A stretch of 64,000 nt of DNA from Malassezia japonica (Eukaryota; Basidiomycota; Malasseziomycetes; Malasseziales; Malasseziaceae): the NCBI RefSeq assembly GCF_029542785.1, contig NC_083370.1, forward strand, positions 558,001 through 622,000, written 5' to 3'. Positions 28,208 to 37,770 of the stretch are shown here, piece after piece. The notes under the pieces were generated by a model. That model saw nothing but the letters and a program-made list of their open reading frames with translations. It searched no databases and had not been told where the DNA came from. Position numbers and translations under genes: made by a program. Position 1 is the stretch's first letter. The number at the start of each line of letters is the position of its first letter.

Positions 28208-29941
28208 ATGCGTTTTTTCCATCGATTCGTGGACGGCTTCAGGCCGGCGATACCGCTGGACCTAGATACCTCTTCTGAGCTCCGCGACTCGGAAAAGCTG
28301 CAAGGCTCGAGCGACTATGCAGGCAAGGACGAAGAAGATTCCCAGATCGCGCACGCACGCGTCAACGACGCGCCGCCCGGTGAGCCGGGGCTGAAGAAGG
28401 GGCTACAGAGCCGCCACGTCCAATTCATCGCGCTCGGCAGCGGCATCGGTACGGGTCTGTTTATTGGGTCGGGCTCGACCCTCGCGTCGGGTGGCCCAGG
28501 CAGTCTGCTGATCGACTATAGTTTGGTCGGTCTCATGATCCTGACGGTGCTCTTTGCGCTGGGCGAGCTCGCCTCGGTGCTTCCGGTGCCCGGTGCATTT
28601 GCAGAGTACACGGCGCGTTTCTTGGACCCGGCGTGGGGCTTTGCCGTCGGCTACAACTACCTCATGCAGTGGGTCGCCACCTTTCCTCTCGAATTCACCG
28701 CGGCCTCGATCGTGATCTCGTTCTGGGACGAGCAGGAGGTGGTGCCCAAGGGTGTGTGGATCGCCATCTTTATGATTGTCATCGTCTTGGTCAACATTGT
28801 CGGCGTGCGCGCGTACGCCGAATTCGAGTTCTCTGCCACGCTGCTCAAGATGCTCACGATTGTCGGCTTCATCATTTGCTCCATCGTGATCGACTGCGGA
28901 GGTGCGCCTGTGGGCCAGTATCTCGGCGCGCAGGGCTGGCACGGACCGGCGGGCGCTTTTGTGAACCAGTTCAAGGGCTTCTGCAGTGTGCTCACGACAG
29001 CCGCCTTTGCGTTTACCGGCACCGAGCTTGTGGGCCTCGCGGCCGCCGAGACGACCGAGCCGCGCAAGCTGATTCCCAAGGCATGCAAGCGTGTCGTGTG
29101 GCGTGTCGTGATCTTTTACGTGCTGTCGCTGCTGATGATCACGCTCATCATCGACCCCACCAATCCCCACCTGCACGGCGACGGGAGCTACGACCCGAAG
29201 ACGTCGCCGTTCGTGTTGGTGATCCAGACCGGTGGCATCAAGGTGCTGCCGCACATTATCAATGCTGTGATCATGGTCTCGGCCCTGTCGGTGGCCAACT
29301 CGGCGGTGTTTGCAGCGAGCCGCACGCTCCACGCGCTCGCCGAGCAGCGCCGCGCGCCCAAGATCTTTTGCTACATTGACCGCGAGGGCCGCCCGCTCTT
29401 TGCGCAGATCTTTGCGCTGGCATTTGGTCTTCTCGGCTTTTTGATCTACTCGTCGAACGACAATGGCGGCACGGTGTTTAGCTGGCTGCTGGGTATCTCG
29501 GGTCTCTCTGTGGTGATCACCTGGGGCTCGATCTGCGCGGCGCACATCCGCTTCCGCCGCGCCTGGATCAAGCAAGGCTACACGCTCCAGCAGCTCCCAT
29601 GGGTCTCTCCGCTTGGCGAGATCGGCTCGTGGGTCGGCATGATTTTCAACATCCTTCTTATCGTGGCGCAGTTTTACATCTCTGCCTTCCCTATCCACGA
29701 GGGGACCATGACCCCGCAAAAGCGCGTGTACGAATTCTTTTTGGGCTTTATCTCGCTGCCAATCTTCTTGGTGTTCTTCATCGTGTACAAGATCGTGAAG
29801 CGCACAAGCGTTGCACGCCTCGAAGACATCGACCTTCTCTCTGGACGCCGCTCGCTCGTCTCCATGGAGGAGTTTGAGCAGCAGCAGGCCGAGGACCGCG
29901 CGCGGCCGATCTGGAAAAAGGTTGTACAGTTCATCTTTTAA
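28208..29941 (+). CDS. Amino-acid permease (YAT/APC family)
   Basis: This is an intronless gene of 577 residues. A soluble N-terminus of about 75 residues precedes twelve predicted membrane segments, the first containing the hallmark FIALGSGIGTGLFIGSG. Further family blocks are EYTARFLDPAWGFAVGYNY, FAFTGTELVGLAAAETTEP and SALSVANSAVFAASRTLHAL. These belong to fungal proton-coupled amino-acid permeases such as Gap1, Lyp1 and Agp relatives; the substrate cannot be read from sequence. The C-terminus ends KKVVQFIF. The 287-nt upstream gap contains a pyrimidine-rich run just before the ATG. An open frame exists upstream, but the conserved N-terminus begins at this ATG. Confidence 0.9.
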   Translation: MRFFHRFVDGFRPAIPLDLDTSSELRDSEKLQGSSDYAGKDEEDSQIAHARVNDAPPGEPGLKKGLQSRHVQFIALGSGIGTGLFIGSGSTLASGGPGSLLIDYSLVGLMILTVLFALGELASVLPVPGAFAEYTARFLDPAWGFAVGYNYLMQWVATFPLEFTAASIVISFWDEQEVVPKGVWIAIFMIVIVLVNIVGVRAYAEFEFSATLLKMLTIVGFIICSIVIDCGGAPVGQYLGAQGWHGPAGAFVNQFKGFCSVLTTAAFAFTGTELVGLAAAETTEPRKLIPKACKRVVWRVVIFYVLSLLMITLIIDPTNPHLHGDGSYDPKTSPFVLVIQTGGIKVLPHIINAVIMVSALSVANSAVFAASRTLHALAEQRRAPKIFCYIDREGRPLFAQIFALAFGLLGFLIYSSNDNGGTVFSWLLGISGLSVVITWGSICAAHIRFRRAWIKQGYTLQQLPWVSPLGEIGSWVGMIFNILLIVAQFYISAFPIHEGTMTPQKRVYEFFLGFISLPIFLVFFIVYKIVKRTSVARLEDIDLLSGRRSLVSMEEFEQQQAEDRARPIWKKVVQFIF

Positions 29942-30048
29942 TGCACTGTGCAATGGCTTTGTATACCACTTGTATGTAGTTATGGAACCTATTCAGTATC
30001 AATACGATCAAAACGACCAACTACCCGTGGCAGGCGCCTCGCGCAAAA

Positions 30049-31188
30049 TTAAAGGAGCGTGTCGAGGACCTCGAGGACCTTGTCGCCGACCTCTTGCGAG
30101 GTGGCCTTACCGCCGAGGTCGCCGGTGCGCACGCCAAGACCGCCAATGTCGGCATTGTCCAGCACCTTGCGCACGGCCTTCTCGATGGCCGTCGCCTCCT
30201 TGTCGAGACCGAGCGACCAGCGGAGCAGGAGCGCAGCCGAGAGGATCGTACCGACGGGGTTCGCGATGCCGCGGCCGGCAATGTCGGGCGCCGAGCCGTG
30301 GATCGGCTCGTAGAGACCCTTGGCGGGCGCATCACCCGTGGGCAGCTCCGAGAGCGACGCGCTCGGCAGCAGGCCGAGCGCACCGGGGATGACCGACGAC
30401 TCGTCCGAGAGAATGTCGCCAAACATGTTTTCGGTCAGGACGATACCGTTGAGCTTGCGGGGGTTCGAAACCATGACCATCGCGGCCGAGTCGACCAGGT
30501 GGTGGTCGACCTCGACGCCCTTGTCCTTGAACTCCTTCTCGATGGTCTCGGTGACGACGCGGCGCCAGAGACGGCTGGTGGCCAGCACGTTAGCCTTGTC
30601 GATCGAGTGCACCTTCGCGGGAGGGTTCGACTTCAGCGCGAGGTACGCGGCGAGACGCGTGATACGCTCGACATCGGCCTTGTTGTAGACCATCATGTCG
30701 TAGGCCTCGCCGGTGCTGCCCGGCGTGTCGAGGTCGGCCTCCTTGCGGTCACCATAGTAGAGACCCTTGACCAGCTCGCGGATCACGATGAACTCGGTGC
30801 CGCGCGCAACCTCGGGGCGCAGCGGCGAGTGCTCCAGGAGCGACTCGGAGGGGAAGAGCGCCGGGCGCACGTTCGCGTACAGGTCGAGCTCCTTGCGGAT
30901 CTGCAAGAGACCCTGCTCGGGGCGCACCTTGCCGACACCCCACTTGGGGCCACCGACGGCACCGAGCAGGATCGCGTCGGCAGCCTTGCACGCGTCGAGT
31001 GTCGCCTTCGGAAGGGGCTCGCCGGCCGAATCGATCGCAGCACCACCAAAGTCGTACGACTTGAGCTCGAGCTTGACGCTCGACGACTTCTCAGAGATGC
31101 GCTCAAGCACGCGCGAAGCCTGCGCGACGACCTCAGGGCCGATACCGTCGCCAGGGAGAACAGCAATCTGGTACGTCTTGGAGGCCAT
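30049..31188 (-). CDS. LEU2: 3-isopropylmalate dehydrogenase
   Basis: This is an intronless gene of 379 residues starting [20 protein letters not shown]. Motifs of the isopropylmalate dehydrogenase family include [34 protein letters not shown], the metal and NAD site [20 protein letters not shown] and [19 protein letters not shown]. It performs the third leucine-specific step, oxidative decarboxylation of 3-isopropylmalate. The in-frame codon before the start is a TTG-initiated extension, so the ATG at 31188 is used. Its 3' end is separated from the convergent permease by 107 nt. Confidence 0.96.
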   Translation of the reverse strand: MASKTYQIAVLPGDGIGPEVVAQASRVLERISEKSSSVKLELKSYDFGGAAIDSAGEPLPKATLDACKAADAILLGAVGGPKWGVGKVRPEQGLLQIRKELDLYANVRPALFPSESLLEHSPLRPEVARGTEFIVIRELVKGLYYGDRKEADLDTPGSTGEAYDMMVYNKADVERITRLAAYLALKSNPPAKVHSIDKANVLATSRLWRRVVTETIEKEFKDKGVEVDHHLVDSAAMVMVSNPRKLNGIVLTENMFGDILSDESSVIPGALGLLPSASLSELPTGDAPAKGLYEPIHGSAPDIAGRGIANPVGTILSAALLLRWSLGLDKEATAIEKAVRKVLDNADIGGLGVRTGDLGGKATSQEVGDKVLEVLDTLL

Positions 31189-31235
31189 GGTGAACAAGGA
31201 GGAGGTTGGCTGCGGGGCGCCAAATCACGTGCTAT

Positions 31236-32990
31236 CTACGACTGCGCCGAAGTGTGGAGGGGAACGCGCCAGGCGGCCGGGGGAATCTTTTGGAGGCGCC
31301 GGCAGACGGGCAGGATGAATGCGACGAGCGTCACGACACCGATCGCGACACAGATCGTATTCGTCCAGTAGTATCCATCGCGGATGATGTTGCATGTGCC
31401 TCCAATCGCGTGGCAGTGCGACTTGCCCGCGTCAGACAGGCACTCGCCCAAGGACGCGTTCGTGTTCGCATGGCCGAAAATCTCCTTTACGCGCTCGAGG
31501 CTCACTTCGGGCGGCGGCTGGCACTCGGACTCGCTAAAGAAGTCGACCATCTTAAGCACAAAGAAGCGCGGCCAGGTTCCGCCGAGGTTGCTCACCGTGT
31601 TGAGCAGCGTCATGTACGTTCCGCCAATCAACGGGTCGGCGATCTGCGTGTGGAAGGCCGAGATGCCCACAAACTGCACTGTGCTCGCAAAGCTGTTGAG
31701 CACGGTCGAGGTGATGATCACCAAAAAGTAGGAGCCGCCAATCGCCGCAGGGGGCGTCGGCATGCCGTGAACAATCGCCATGCTGACCATGGCCAGCGCG
31801 AGGCGGGCGACAAAGGCAACGAGCCAGGGGTATAGCGCCCGATCGCCTTTCGACCACATCGCCGCGAGGTAGCCAAAGACAATCTGGAAGGGGAAGTCGA
31901 GCAATACGGCAAACGCCAGGTCCTCTTTTCCGAGGCCGCGCTCGACGAGCTTCAGACCGGTCACCGCCTCGTTCGTCTGGAAGCCAATCTTGGCAATAAA
32001 GTGCACGAGCATGAGCAGCTGTACATGGCGCAGGCGGCAGATGCGCCACATGATCGAGTACACTTGGCGCACACCCATTTCCGTCGAGTGGCGGCCCTCT
32101 TTCTGCTCCTTCTTGAAAAGGAGCAGCCATGAGGTGACCACGAGAAAGAGCACGGCACAGATCTTGAGGTAGGTCGCGAGGCTCAGCATGGGATAGTCGA
32201 GCGGCTGTGCCCTAAAGTATTTGTTACCGAACTCGGTGCTGTTGAATGCGAGGAACACGGTGAAACTCATAAAGTAGCCAATGTTCACTCCGATCGTCTG
32301 CGCAGTGCTCGCATAGCCGACGTTCTCTTCGGAAAGCAGCGTGAGGGCCCAGCCGTCCACGGCAATGTCCTGCGTCGCCGCCATAAAGATGAGTGCGAAA
32401 AAGAGGCCAGTTACGACGTAGACATTCGGCGACTCGGACAACACGAGGTCATCGACATGCGCCGCAAGCACATAGAACATGATGCCGATAATCATCTGAA
32501 TCGGCACGACCCACGACTTGCGGCGGCCAAGCGAAAGCGTGAGCGACGTAAAGGGCACCTTCCACTCGGACACAAAGAGCGTGTCCACGATCGGACTCCA
32601 AAGCAGCTTCAGGGAGTAGGGGTAGGTGCACAGCATAAAGGTGCCCACATCCGTGTAGCTCATATTCGCCTTGAGCAGGAAGGGCATTGTGCCAAAAGCC
32701 AATCCAATCGGCATGCCTTGCAGCATGTACAAAAGAATCAGGAGAATCATTGCCTCCTTGTCGCCTTTGGGAAGGTTGCGGATACCATCGCTCGCACGCG
32801 GCTCCGCGGGAGGATCGAGCACAACGCGCTCCTCTTTCGCTTGCAGCGCGCCGTCGGCCGCATGCGCGGCGCGCGCCGACGCAGTGTCCGCGCGCCGCTT
32901 TGCCAGGTCCGAGTGCGCAACATTTGCTTCAATAGCCGTTGTGCGCACCGATTTGGGCCCAGGCTCCTGGGCACTCGTACGCTTCGCCAT
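31236..32990 (-). CDS. Acetyl-CoA transporter (SLC33A1/AT-1 type)
   Basis: This is an intronless gene of 584 residues from MAKRTSAQE. About 11-12 membrane segments follow a 100-residue charged N-terminus. Family landmarks are ILLYMLQGMPIGLAFGTMPF, TQDIAVDGWALTLLSEENVG, STAQTIGVNIGYFMSFTVF and FNSTEFGNKYFR. Human AT-1 imports acetyl-CoA into the ER lumen for protein and lipid acetylation; fungal roles are less studied. A cysteine-containing luminal loop (ESECQPPP, LGECLS, SHCHAIGGTC) sits before the last helix. Start choice is open: an in-frame ATG at 33059 would extend the protein by 23 residues and leave only 19 nt to the divergent thioesterase gene. Confidence 0.88.
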   Translation of the reverse strand: MAKRTSAQEPGPKSVRTTAIEANVAHSDLAKRRADTASARAAHAADGALQAKEERVVLDPPAEPRASDGIRNLPKGDKEAMILLILLYMLQGMPIGLAFGTMPFLLKANMSYTDVGTFMLCTYPYSLKLLWSPIVDTLFVSEWKVPFTSLTLSLGRRKSWVVPIQMIIGIMFYVLAAHVDDLVLSESPNVYVVTGLFFALIFMAATQDIAVDGWALTLLSEENVGYASTAQTIGVNIGYFMSFTVFLAFNSTEFGNKYFRAQPLDYPMLSLATYLKICAVLFLVVTSWLLLFKKEQKEGRHSTEMGVRQVYSIMWRICRLRHVQLLMLVHFIAKIGFQTNEAVTGLKLVERGLGKEDLAFAVLLDFPFQIVFGYLAAMWSKGDRALYPWLVAFVARLALAMVSMAIVHGMPTPPAAIGGSYFLVIITSTVLNSFASTVQFVGISAFHTQIADPLIGGTYMTLLNTVSNLGGTWPRFFVLKMVDFFSESECQPPPEVSLERVKEIFGHANTNASLGECLSDAGKSHCHAIGGTCNIIRDGYYWTNTICVAIGVVTLVAFILPVCRRLQKIPPAAWRVPLHTSAQS

Positions 32991-33078
32991 CGCGCCAAGC
33001 AGTTCAGAGTCAAGACCCTCGAAGATTAGGTGTACGCGTGGAACTTTGTGCTTAGTCATCATCCGAGCTTCGTTCGCC

Positions 33079-34023
33079 ATGTCCATGCTGCGGAGAAGCG
33101 CGCTGAGGGCCGCCCTTCCGAAGGGATCGATCAGCTCGATGTCTGCCACTCGCTATTATTCCGTACAGCCAAGTCAGCCGGGACTGCGTGGATCGGGCCG
33201 GGGACTGTTTTGGCTCGCGCTGACGACGGCCTCGGCAGGCGTCGGCTACTGGGCCGGTGCCAAGTACCCTCCTCCGGCTATTCCGTTCGTTTTCTCGCCG
33301 TACTCGACCGAAGTCAGGCACCTCTCGCAGGAGGCCAGGAATGAGCACACGCGTGAGATCGAAAAGGGTCTGCACGAGATCCCGCTCGTCCAGGAGCTCG
33401 CACAGGTCTCGTACGAGACCAAGTCGGCCCGCGGCGTGCGCGAGTCGTTCGCGATTGCCAAGCCGGCCGAGACCGTGCCGGAGGAAGAGGCGGAGTACCT
33501 GATCGTGCGTCCGTTTGTGCACTCGCCTCCTGAGCGCCTCACGCGCCAGTTCACCGCCGGCAGCCTGCGTGGTCCGGGCATGTTTGCAACGACGCCGCTC
33601 GTCTTTTCTAAGACGAAGTTCGGCGCGCAGAAGCGTGGTGGCCGCGAGGGCGACACGATCGCATTTGTGCATGTTGGCAAGAACATGTGCGGCTTTGAGG
33701 GCGTCGTACACGGCGGTCTGATTGCAACCATGTTTGACGAGGTGCTGGCCCGTGCTTCGTTCTATGCCTTGCCGAGCATGGTCGGTGTCACGGCGAAGCT
33801 CGAGGTGAACTACCGCCGCCCGACGTACGCGGACCGCTACTTTGTGATCGAGTCGCACGTTACCGACAACTCGGGCCGCAAGGTGTTTACCACCGGTGAA
33901 TTCCGCGAGGCAAACAAGGACGCGGTGCTGGCGACTGCCGACGCGGTGTTTGTCGAGCCCAAGTTCGCCAAGTACCTCACCTGGGTCGGTGGCCTGAATA
34001 TTCGGAAACTTATGGAGGAGTAA
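33079..34023 (+). CDS. Hot-dog-fold thioesterase-like protein, mitochondrial
   Basis: This is an intronless gene of 314 residues. The start MSMLRRSALRAALPKGS is a mitochondrial presequence, and a hydrophobic segment follows (LFWLALTTASAGVGYWAG, about residues 42-59), suggesting an inner-membrane anchor. The C-terminal half holds a 4HBT/PaaI-type domain with NMCGFEGVVHGGLIATMFDE, where the HGG turn and nearby acidic residue are typical of acyl-CoA thioesterases. It is followed by AKLEVNYRRPTYADRYFVI. Related fungal and Them4-like proteins hydrolyse acyl-CoA, but the substrate is unknown. The TAA stop abuts the stop of the convergent MFS gene with no spacer. Confidence 0.85.
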   Translation: MSMLRRSALRAALPKGSISSMSATRYYSVQPSQPGLRGSGRGLFWLALTTASAGVGYWAGAKYPPPAIPFVFSPYSTEVRHLSQEARNEHTREIEKGLHEIPLVQELAQVSYETKSARGVRESFAIAKPAETVPEEEAEYLIVRPFVHSPPERLTRQFTAGSLRGPGMFATTPLVFSKTKFGAQKRGGREGDTIAFVHVGKNMCGFEGVVHGGLIATMFDEVLARASFYALPSMVGVTAKLEVNYRRPTYADRYFVIESHVTDNSGRKVFTTGEFREANKDAVLATADAVFVEPKFAKYLTWVGGLNIRKLMEE

Positions 34024-35705
34024 CTATGTCTCCAGGAAGTATTCGGGATGGTCGTCGCCCCTGCATTAGTTTTGGGACGCACAAATATTCTCGCATTTGT
34101 TCTTTCGTCCATCCTGTGCGCTTGTAAAGCTCAATCACACGGTGGTCGCGTTTTCCTTCGGCGCGTAGCCGCCGCTCGCGGTAGTTGAGTAAGAAGATGG
34201 CCACTACCACCACAACACCGAGACACTGGGTCAGAGGGGGTACGCACGTTCAGAGACAAGTTGGTAAGCAAGCCACGCTTGTACTGCTTTCCTTCCTTCT
34301 TGGGGAAAAGGAAGGCGGATGTCAGGCCGCCGCTGTTGGCAAAGACAATGAGCATCGCGAGGCCGACAGCGCGCTTGTAATGTCCGGCAGAATTGTTGGC
34401 CACTGCGTTAGTCGTGAGACGTACTCCACGCAAAGAGAACCGGAAGGATCGAGTAGGATCCGCAGGTCAGGACAATCACGCCACCGTAGCGTGTCATGGC
34501 ATGCGTGCTTGCATAGGTCATTGCGAATCCAACCATCGACAGGACCATGCCCAGCAGCGCGGAAAAGAAGCGCGTGCGGAACCGGTCGGAAATCACGGCC
34601 ATTGACGCACAGTACACGAGAGAGACCGCGTACGGAGGGCACGACATAAGCTGCGCACGCACAGTGCTGTAGTTATTCATGTCCTGCGTCAGGCATGCGC
34701 ACGTACCTTGATAATCGTCGGCGAAAAGTACGAAATCGAATAGAGCGAAATCACCCCGCAGAAACTCGCTGCACACATGAGAAGCATGGAGGGATCGATG
34801 AGTGCTCGGAGCATATCCCTGCGGGCCAAATTTGGCATCGGGACGGGGGCTTCGTGCGCAACGTCCATCTGCACCTGCGCCAACTTTTGGTCGAGCTCAG
34901 GACGGTCCTGGAATCGGTTGGACGAAGACGCAAGGCGCTCCGTGATAATCTGCTTTTCCACGGGAGTGAGCCACCATGTAGATTTAATATTGTCGGGGAG
35001 GAGGAACAGACAGCAGAAACCAAAGACGACCGTGAAGATACCTTCCAGAATAAAGATCCACGACCAACCCTGCAGTCCTTTCATGCCCGACATGTTGTTA
35101 ATAGCGGCGGCAAGCAGGCCAGAGAATGCACCGCTCAGCGAGGCACCACAGAAAAAGAGTGCTTGGCGCAGCTGCAGCTCCCTCGGCTTGTAGAAAAAGG
35201 TGAGGTAGACTGCAATGCCGGGCAGAATACCTGCTTCGGCCAAACCAAGGAAAGCACGGTTGATCAGCAGACCATCGCGTGACTTGACGATGCCTTGCAG
35301 TGTCGAAACCAGCCCCCAGAGGCACACCAGCAGCGGAATCCAGCGCGAAGGGCCAATGCGCTTAATGAGCAGGTTCGACGGAATTTCAAAGAGGATGTAG
35401 GGGGGGTACAGTACCACGAGCGCCAGGGTATAGTCGTACTCGGACAAATTCAGCTGCGTCTGGAGTCCGTTCAGCTTGGCCTGGGCAATGTTTGTTCTGT
35501 CCAGGAAGGAAAGGAAATAGAGCATGAGGCAGAGCGGTACGATTTGCATGTCGAGTTTGAACAGCGCTTTTTTCTCTTGGCGGGCGTACTCTTCGGGGTC
35601 CATCGTAGCGGATATTGGCGCATCAGCGATGAAAGAGTGTTCATCATCGCTCATGTCCTTGATAGGGCGCACGTAGGCGCCCCGGTCGATCTTCTCGTCG
35701 TTCAT
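34024..35705 (-). CDS. MFS transporter 1, Dal5/allantoate-permease family
   Basis: Four introns (34684-34706 of 23 nt; 34403-34424, 34226-34247 and 34061-34082 of 22 nt) give 530 residues and about 12 membrane helices. Family blocks are LMLYFLSFLDRTNIAQAK, PPYILFEIPSNLLIKRIGP, LLINRAFLGLAEAGILPG and ANNSAGHYKRAVGLAMLI. The anion:cation symporter family includes Dal5 and Tna1 (allantoate, nicotinate, other small acids), but the substrate is not deducible. The C-terminus after splicing is EYLGDDHPEYFLET. The adjacent gene is a tandem paralogue with a similar tail. GC content is visibly lower than in flanking genes. Confidence 0.9.
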
Positions 35706-35899
35706 ACCGAAAAGCAATGCTTCTTACCCCGCATATATACCTCTCCACAATTTTGGGCATCGTCTGACCCTGCGCCAAAAAAAATGGCGCCCCAAGAATA
35801 ATTACATACGGAAATCATGCGGGCGTAGCCAGCAGGGAAATAAGGTCCAAAGAATGTGTGCTATGAGCGAAACTGTCTTTTTCAGTACCGCAACCAATA
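35706..35899. other. Gap between tandem MFS genes
   Basis: This is 194 nt of AT-richer sequence with no gene. It holds the promoter of MFS gene 1, including its TATA box, and the 3' end of MFS gene 2. An A-run (CAAAAAAAATGG) lies near 35777. Confidence 0.5.
35734..35739 (-). promoter_or_regulatory. TATA box of MFS transporter 1
   Basis: On the minus strand TATATAT begins 34 nt upstream of the ATG. The spacing resembles that of the TATA-like elements of the two small secreted protein genes. Confidence 0.6.
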
Positions 35900-37625
35900 T
35901 TACATCTCCAGATGGTATTCGGGGTGGTCATCGCCCCTGCATGTTAGTCGCATCATAGAATATACGTACAGGTAGGAGCGCATGCGTTCATTCGTCCATT
36001 TTGTGTTCCGGTGAAGGTCGAGCACGCGTGTATCGCGCCTTCCTGCAGCACGCAGGCGACGTTCGCGGTAGATGTATGCTTCCACGAGGACGACCACGAG
36101 GGCGCCTAGTGCACTGATTGCCATATTGGTGGCAATACCACGGTCATACCGGGGAGCCTCGTGTTCGCCAAAGAGGAATGCAGATGTGAGACCACCACAG
36201 TTTGTGAAGACGATAAGCAAAGCCAGACCAGTGGCGCGCTTGTAATGTCCCGCAGAGTTGTTTGCAACTAAAGTCAGCATCTTTTACACGTACTCCAAGT
36301 AAACAGCACGGGCGGGAGGGAATAGGCACCACATGAGAGAATAATAATCCCACCGTAACGGGTCATAGACTGGATGAGAAAAATGAACATACATGATGAC
36401 TGGCATACACCATTGCAAAACCAACGACAGTAAGGATCATACCGGGGAACGCCGTAATGAATCGCAACTGGAAGTAGTCTGAGACAAACGCAATCGCAAC
36501 ACCATACACGAATGCCACGGCAAAGGGCGGGCACGACATGAGCTGCGCGTGCGTATTGGATGGGTTGTCAAGGATACCACGAATAATGGTAGGAGAAAAG
36601 TAGGAAACGGAGTACACCGGAAGCGCGCAGCAGAATCCAGCCACACAAAGGAGAAGCAGATTGGGATCGACGAAGGTACGTAAGGTATCACGGAGCCAAA
36701 GTTTGCGTGTAGGGGCTTCACCCTTGGTCTCATCGGGATTAACCTCACCATATTCGGCCTGTGCAATTTTTTCCTTGAGCTGCTCGTGGTCTTCGTAGCG
36801 CGATGCTTGCGATTCGAGGCGCTCAACCGCCATACGACGTTCAATATCAGAAAGCCACCAACTCTTTTCTGGCCCATTAGGCAAAATGAGAATGCACAGA
36901 AGACCAAAGACAATGGTGAAAAGACCTTCCAGAATGAAAATCCAAGACCATCCTGCAATGCCTTGCATATTATTCATTTTCTTAATAGCAACGGCAAGCA
37001 AGCCGGAAAATGCGCCGCTCAATGTTGCACCTGTAAAGAAGAGAGCCTGGCGCAGCTGCAGCTCACGCGGCTTGTAAAAGAAGGTAAGGTACACAGCAAT
37101 ACCAGGAAGGATACCAGCCTCGGTCGCACCAAGGAACGCGCGGTTGATCAATAGGCCGTCGCGCGATTTGACAATACCCTGCAGCGTTGACACGAGACCC
37201 CAAAGCACCACAAGCAGAGGAATCCAGAGCCTGGGGCCGATGCGCTTCAGAAGGAGGTTGGAAGGGATCTCGAGAACAATATACGGGGGATATAACACCA
37301 CGAGCGCAAGCATATAGTCTCTTGAAATGACTTCTGGTACATTGGGCTTGAACAGATCGTCTGCCATGCCACTGACCTTTGCCTGCGCAATATTTGTCCT
37401 ATCCAAGAACGACAAGAAATACAGCATCAGACACAGCGGTACAATCTGAATATCGAGCTTGAGGCGCATGCGCCGCTCGATGCGCTTGTACTCCTCCGGA
37501 TCGAGCGTCTCGGATAGAGGCCTCGTATCCTCTACGCCAGTCACAGTAGGGGCATCAAGCACCTCCACAGGTTGCCCATGGATCTCATCCGTCGGGTGTA
37601 CCTCAGCTTTCTGATTCGCGTCCAT
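35900..37625 (-). CDS. MFS transporter 2, tandem paralogue of transporter 1
   Basis: Three introns (36370-36392 of 23 nt, 36268-36293 of 26 nt and 35937-35969 of 33 nt) give 547 residues. The same blocks are present as in its neighbour: LMLYFLSFLDRTNIAQAK, LLINRAFLGATEAGILPG and ANNSAGHYKRATGLALLI. After splicing, the end is YLGDDHPEYHLEM, matching the neighbour's tail. That tail is the reason to remove the last 33-nt segment, although it is a multiple of three, stop-free, and would add eleven residues if retained. Two intron positions are shared with transporter 1; the others differ. Codon usage is AT-richer: a sampled line (36901-36960) is about 42% GC against about 67% in a sampled line of the PPR gene. 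The substrate is unknown. Confidence 0.9.
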
Positions 37626-37770
37626 TGGAAAGATGCGAAAACCCCGCGTTGTCAACAAGTCTGCAGCTGTGAATTAAACTCATGTATAGATTCGTGCTAG
37701 GTGCGCCAAACGCCGCGGAATTGCAGAATTCTCACGCTTACCTCAGCACTGCGCCTCTACGACGACCAAG

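Noticed and set aside
28403..29953. 516-codon open frame antisense to the amino-acid permease
   Set aside because: Composition (His, Arg, Asp rich) is that of a reversed membrane-protein gene; the permease on the plus strand has full family motifs.
33000..33149. Extended start of the acetyl-CoA transporter reaching 33149
   Set aside because: It would run into the coding region of the divergent thioesterase with its mitochondrial presequence; a start at 32990 or 33059 avoids this.
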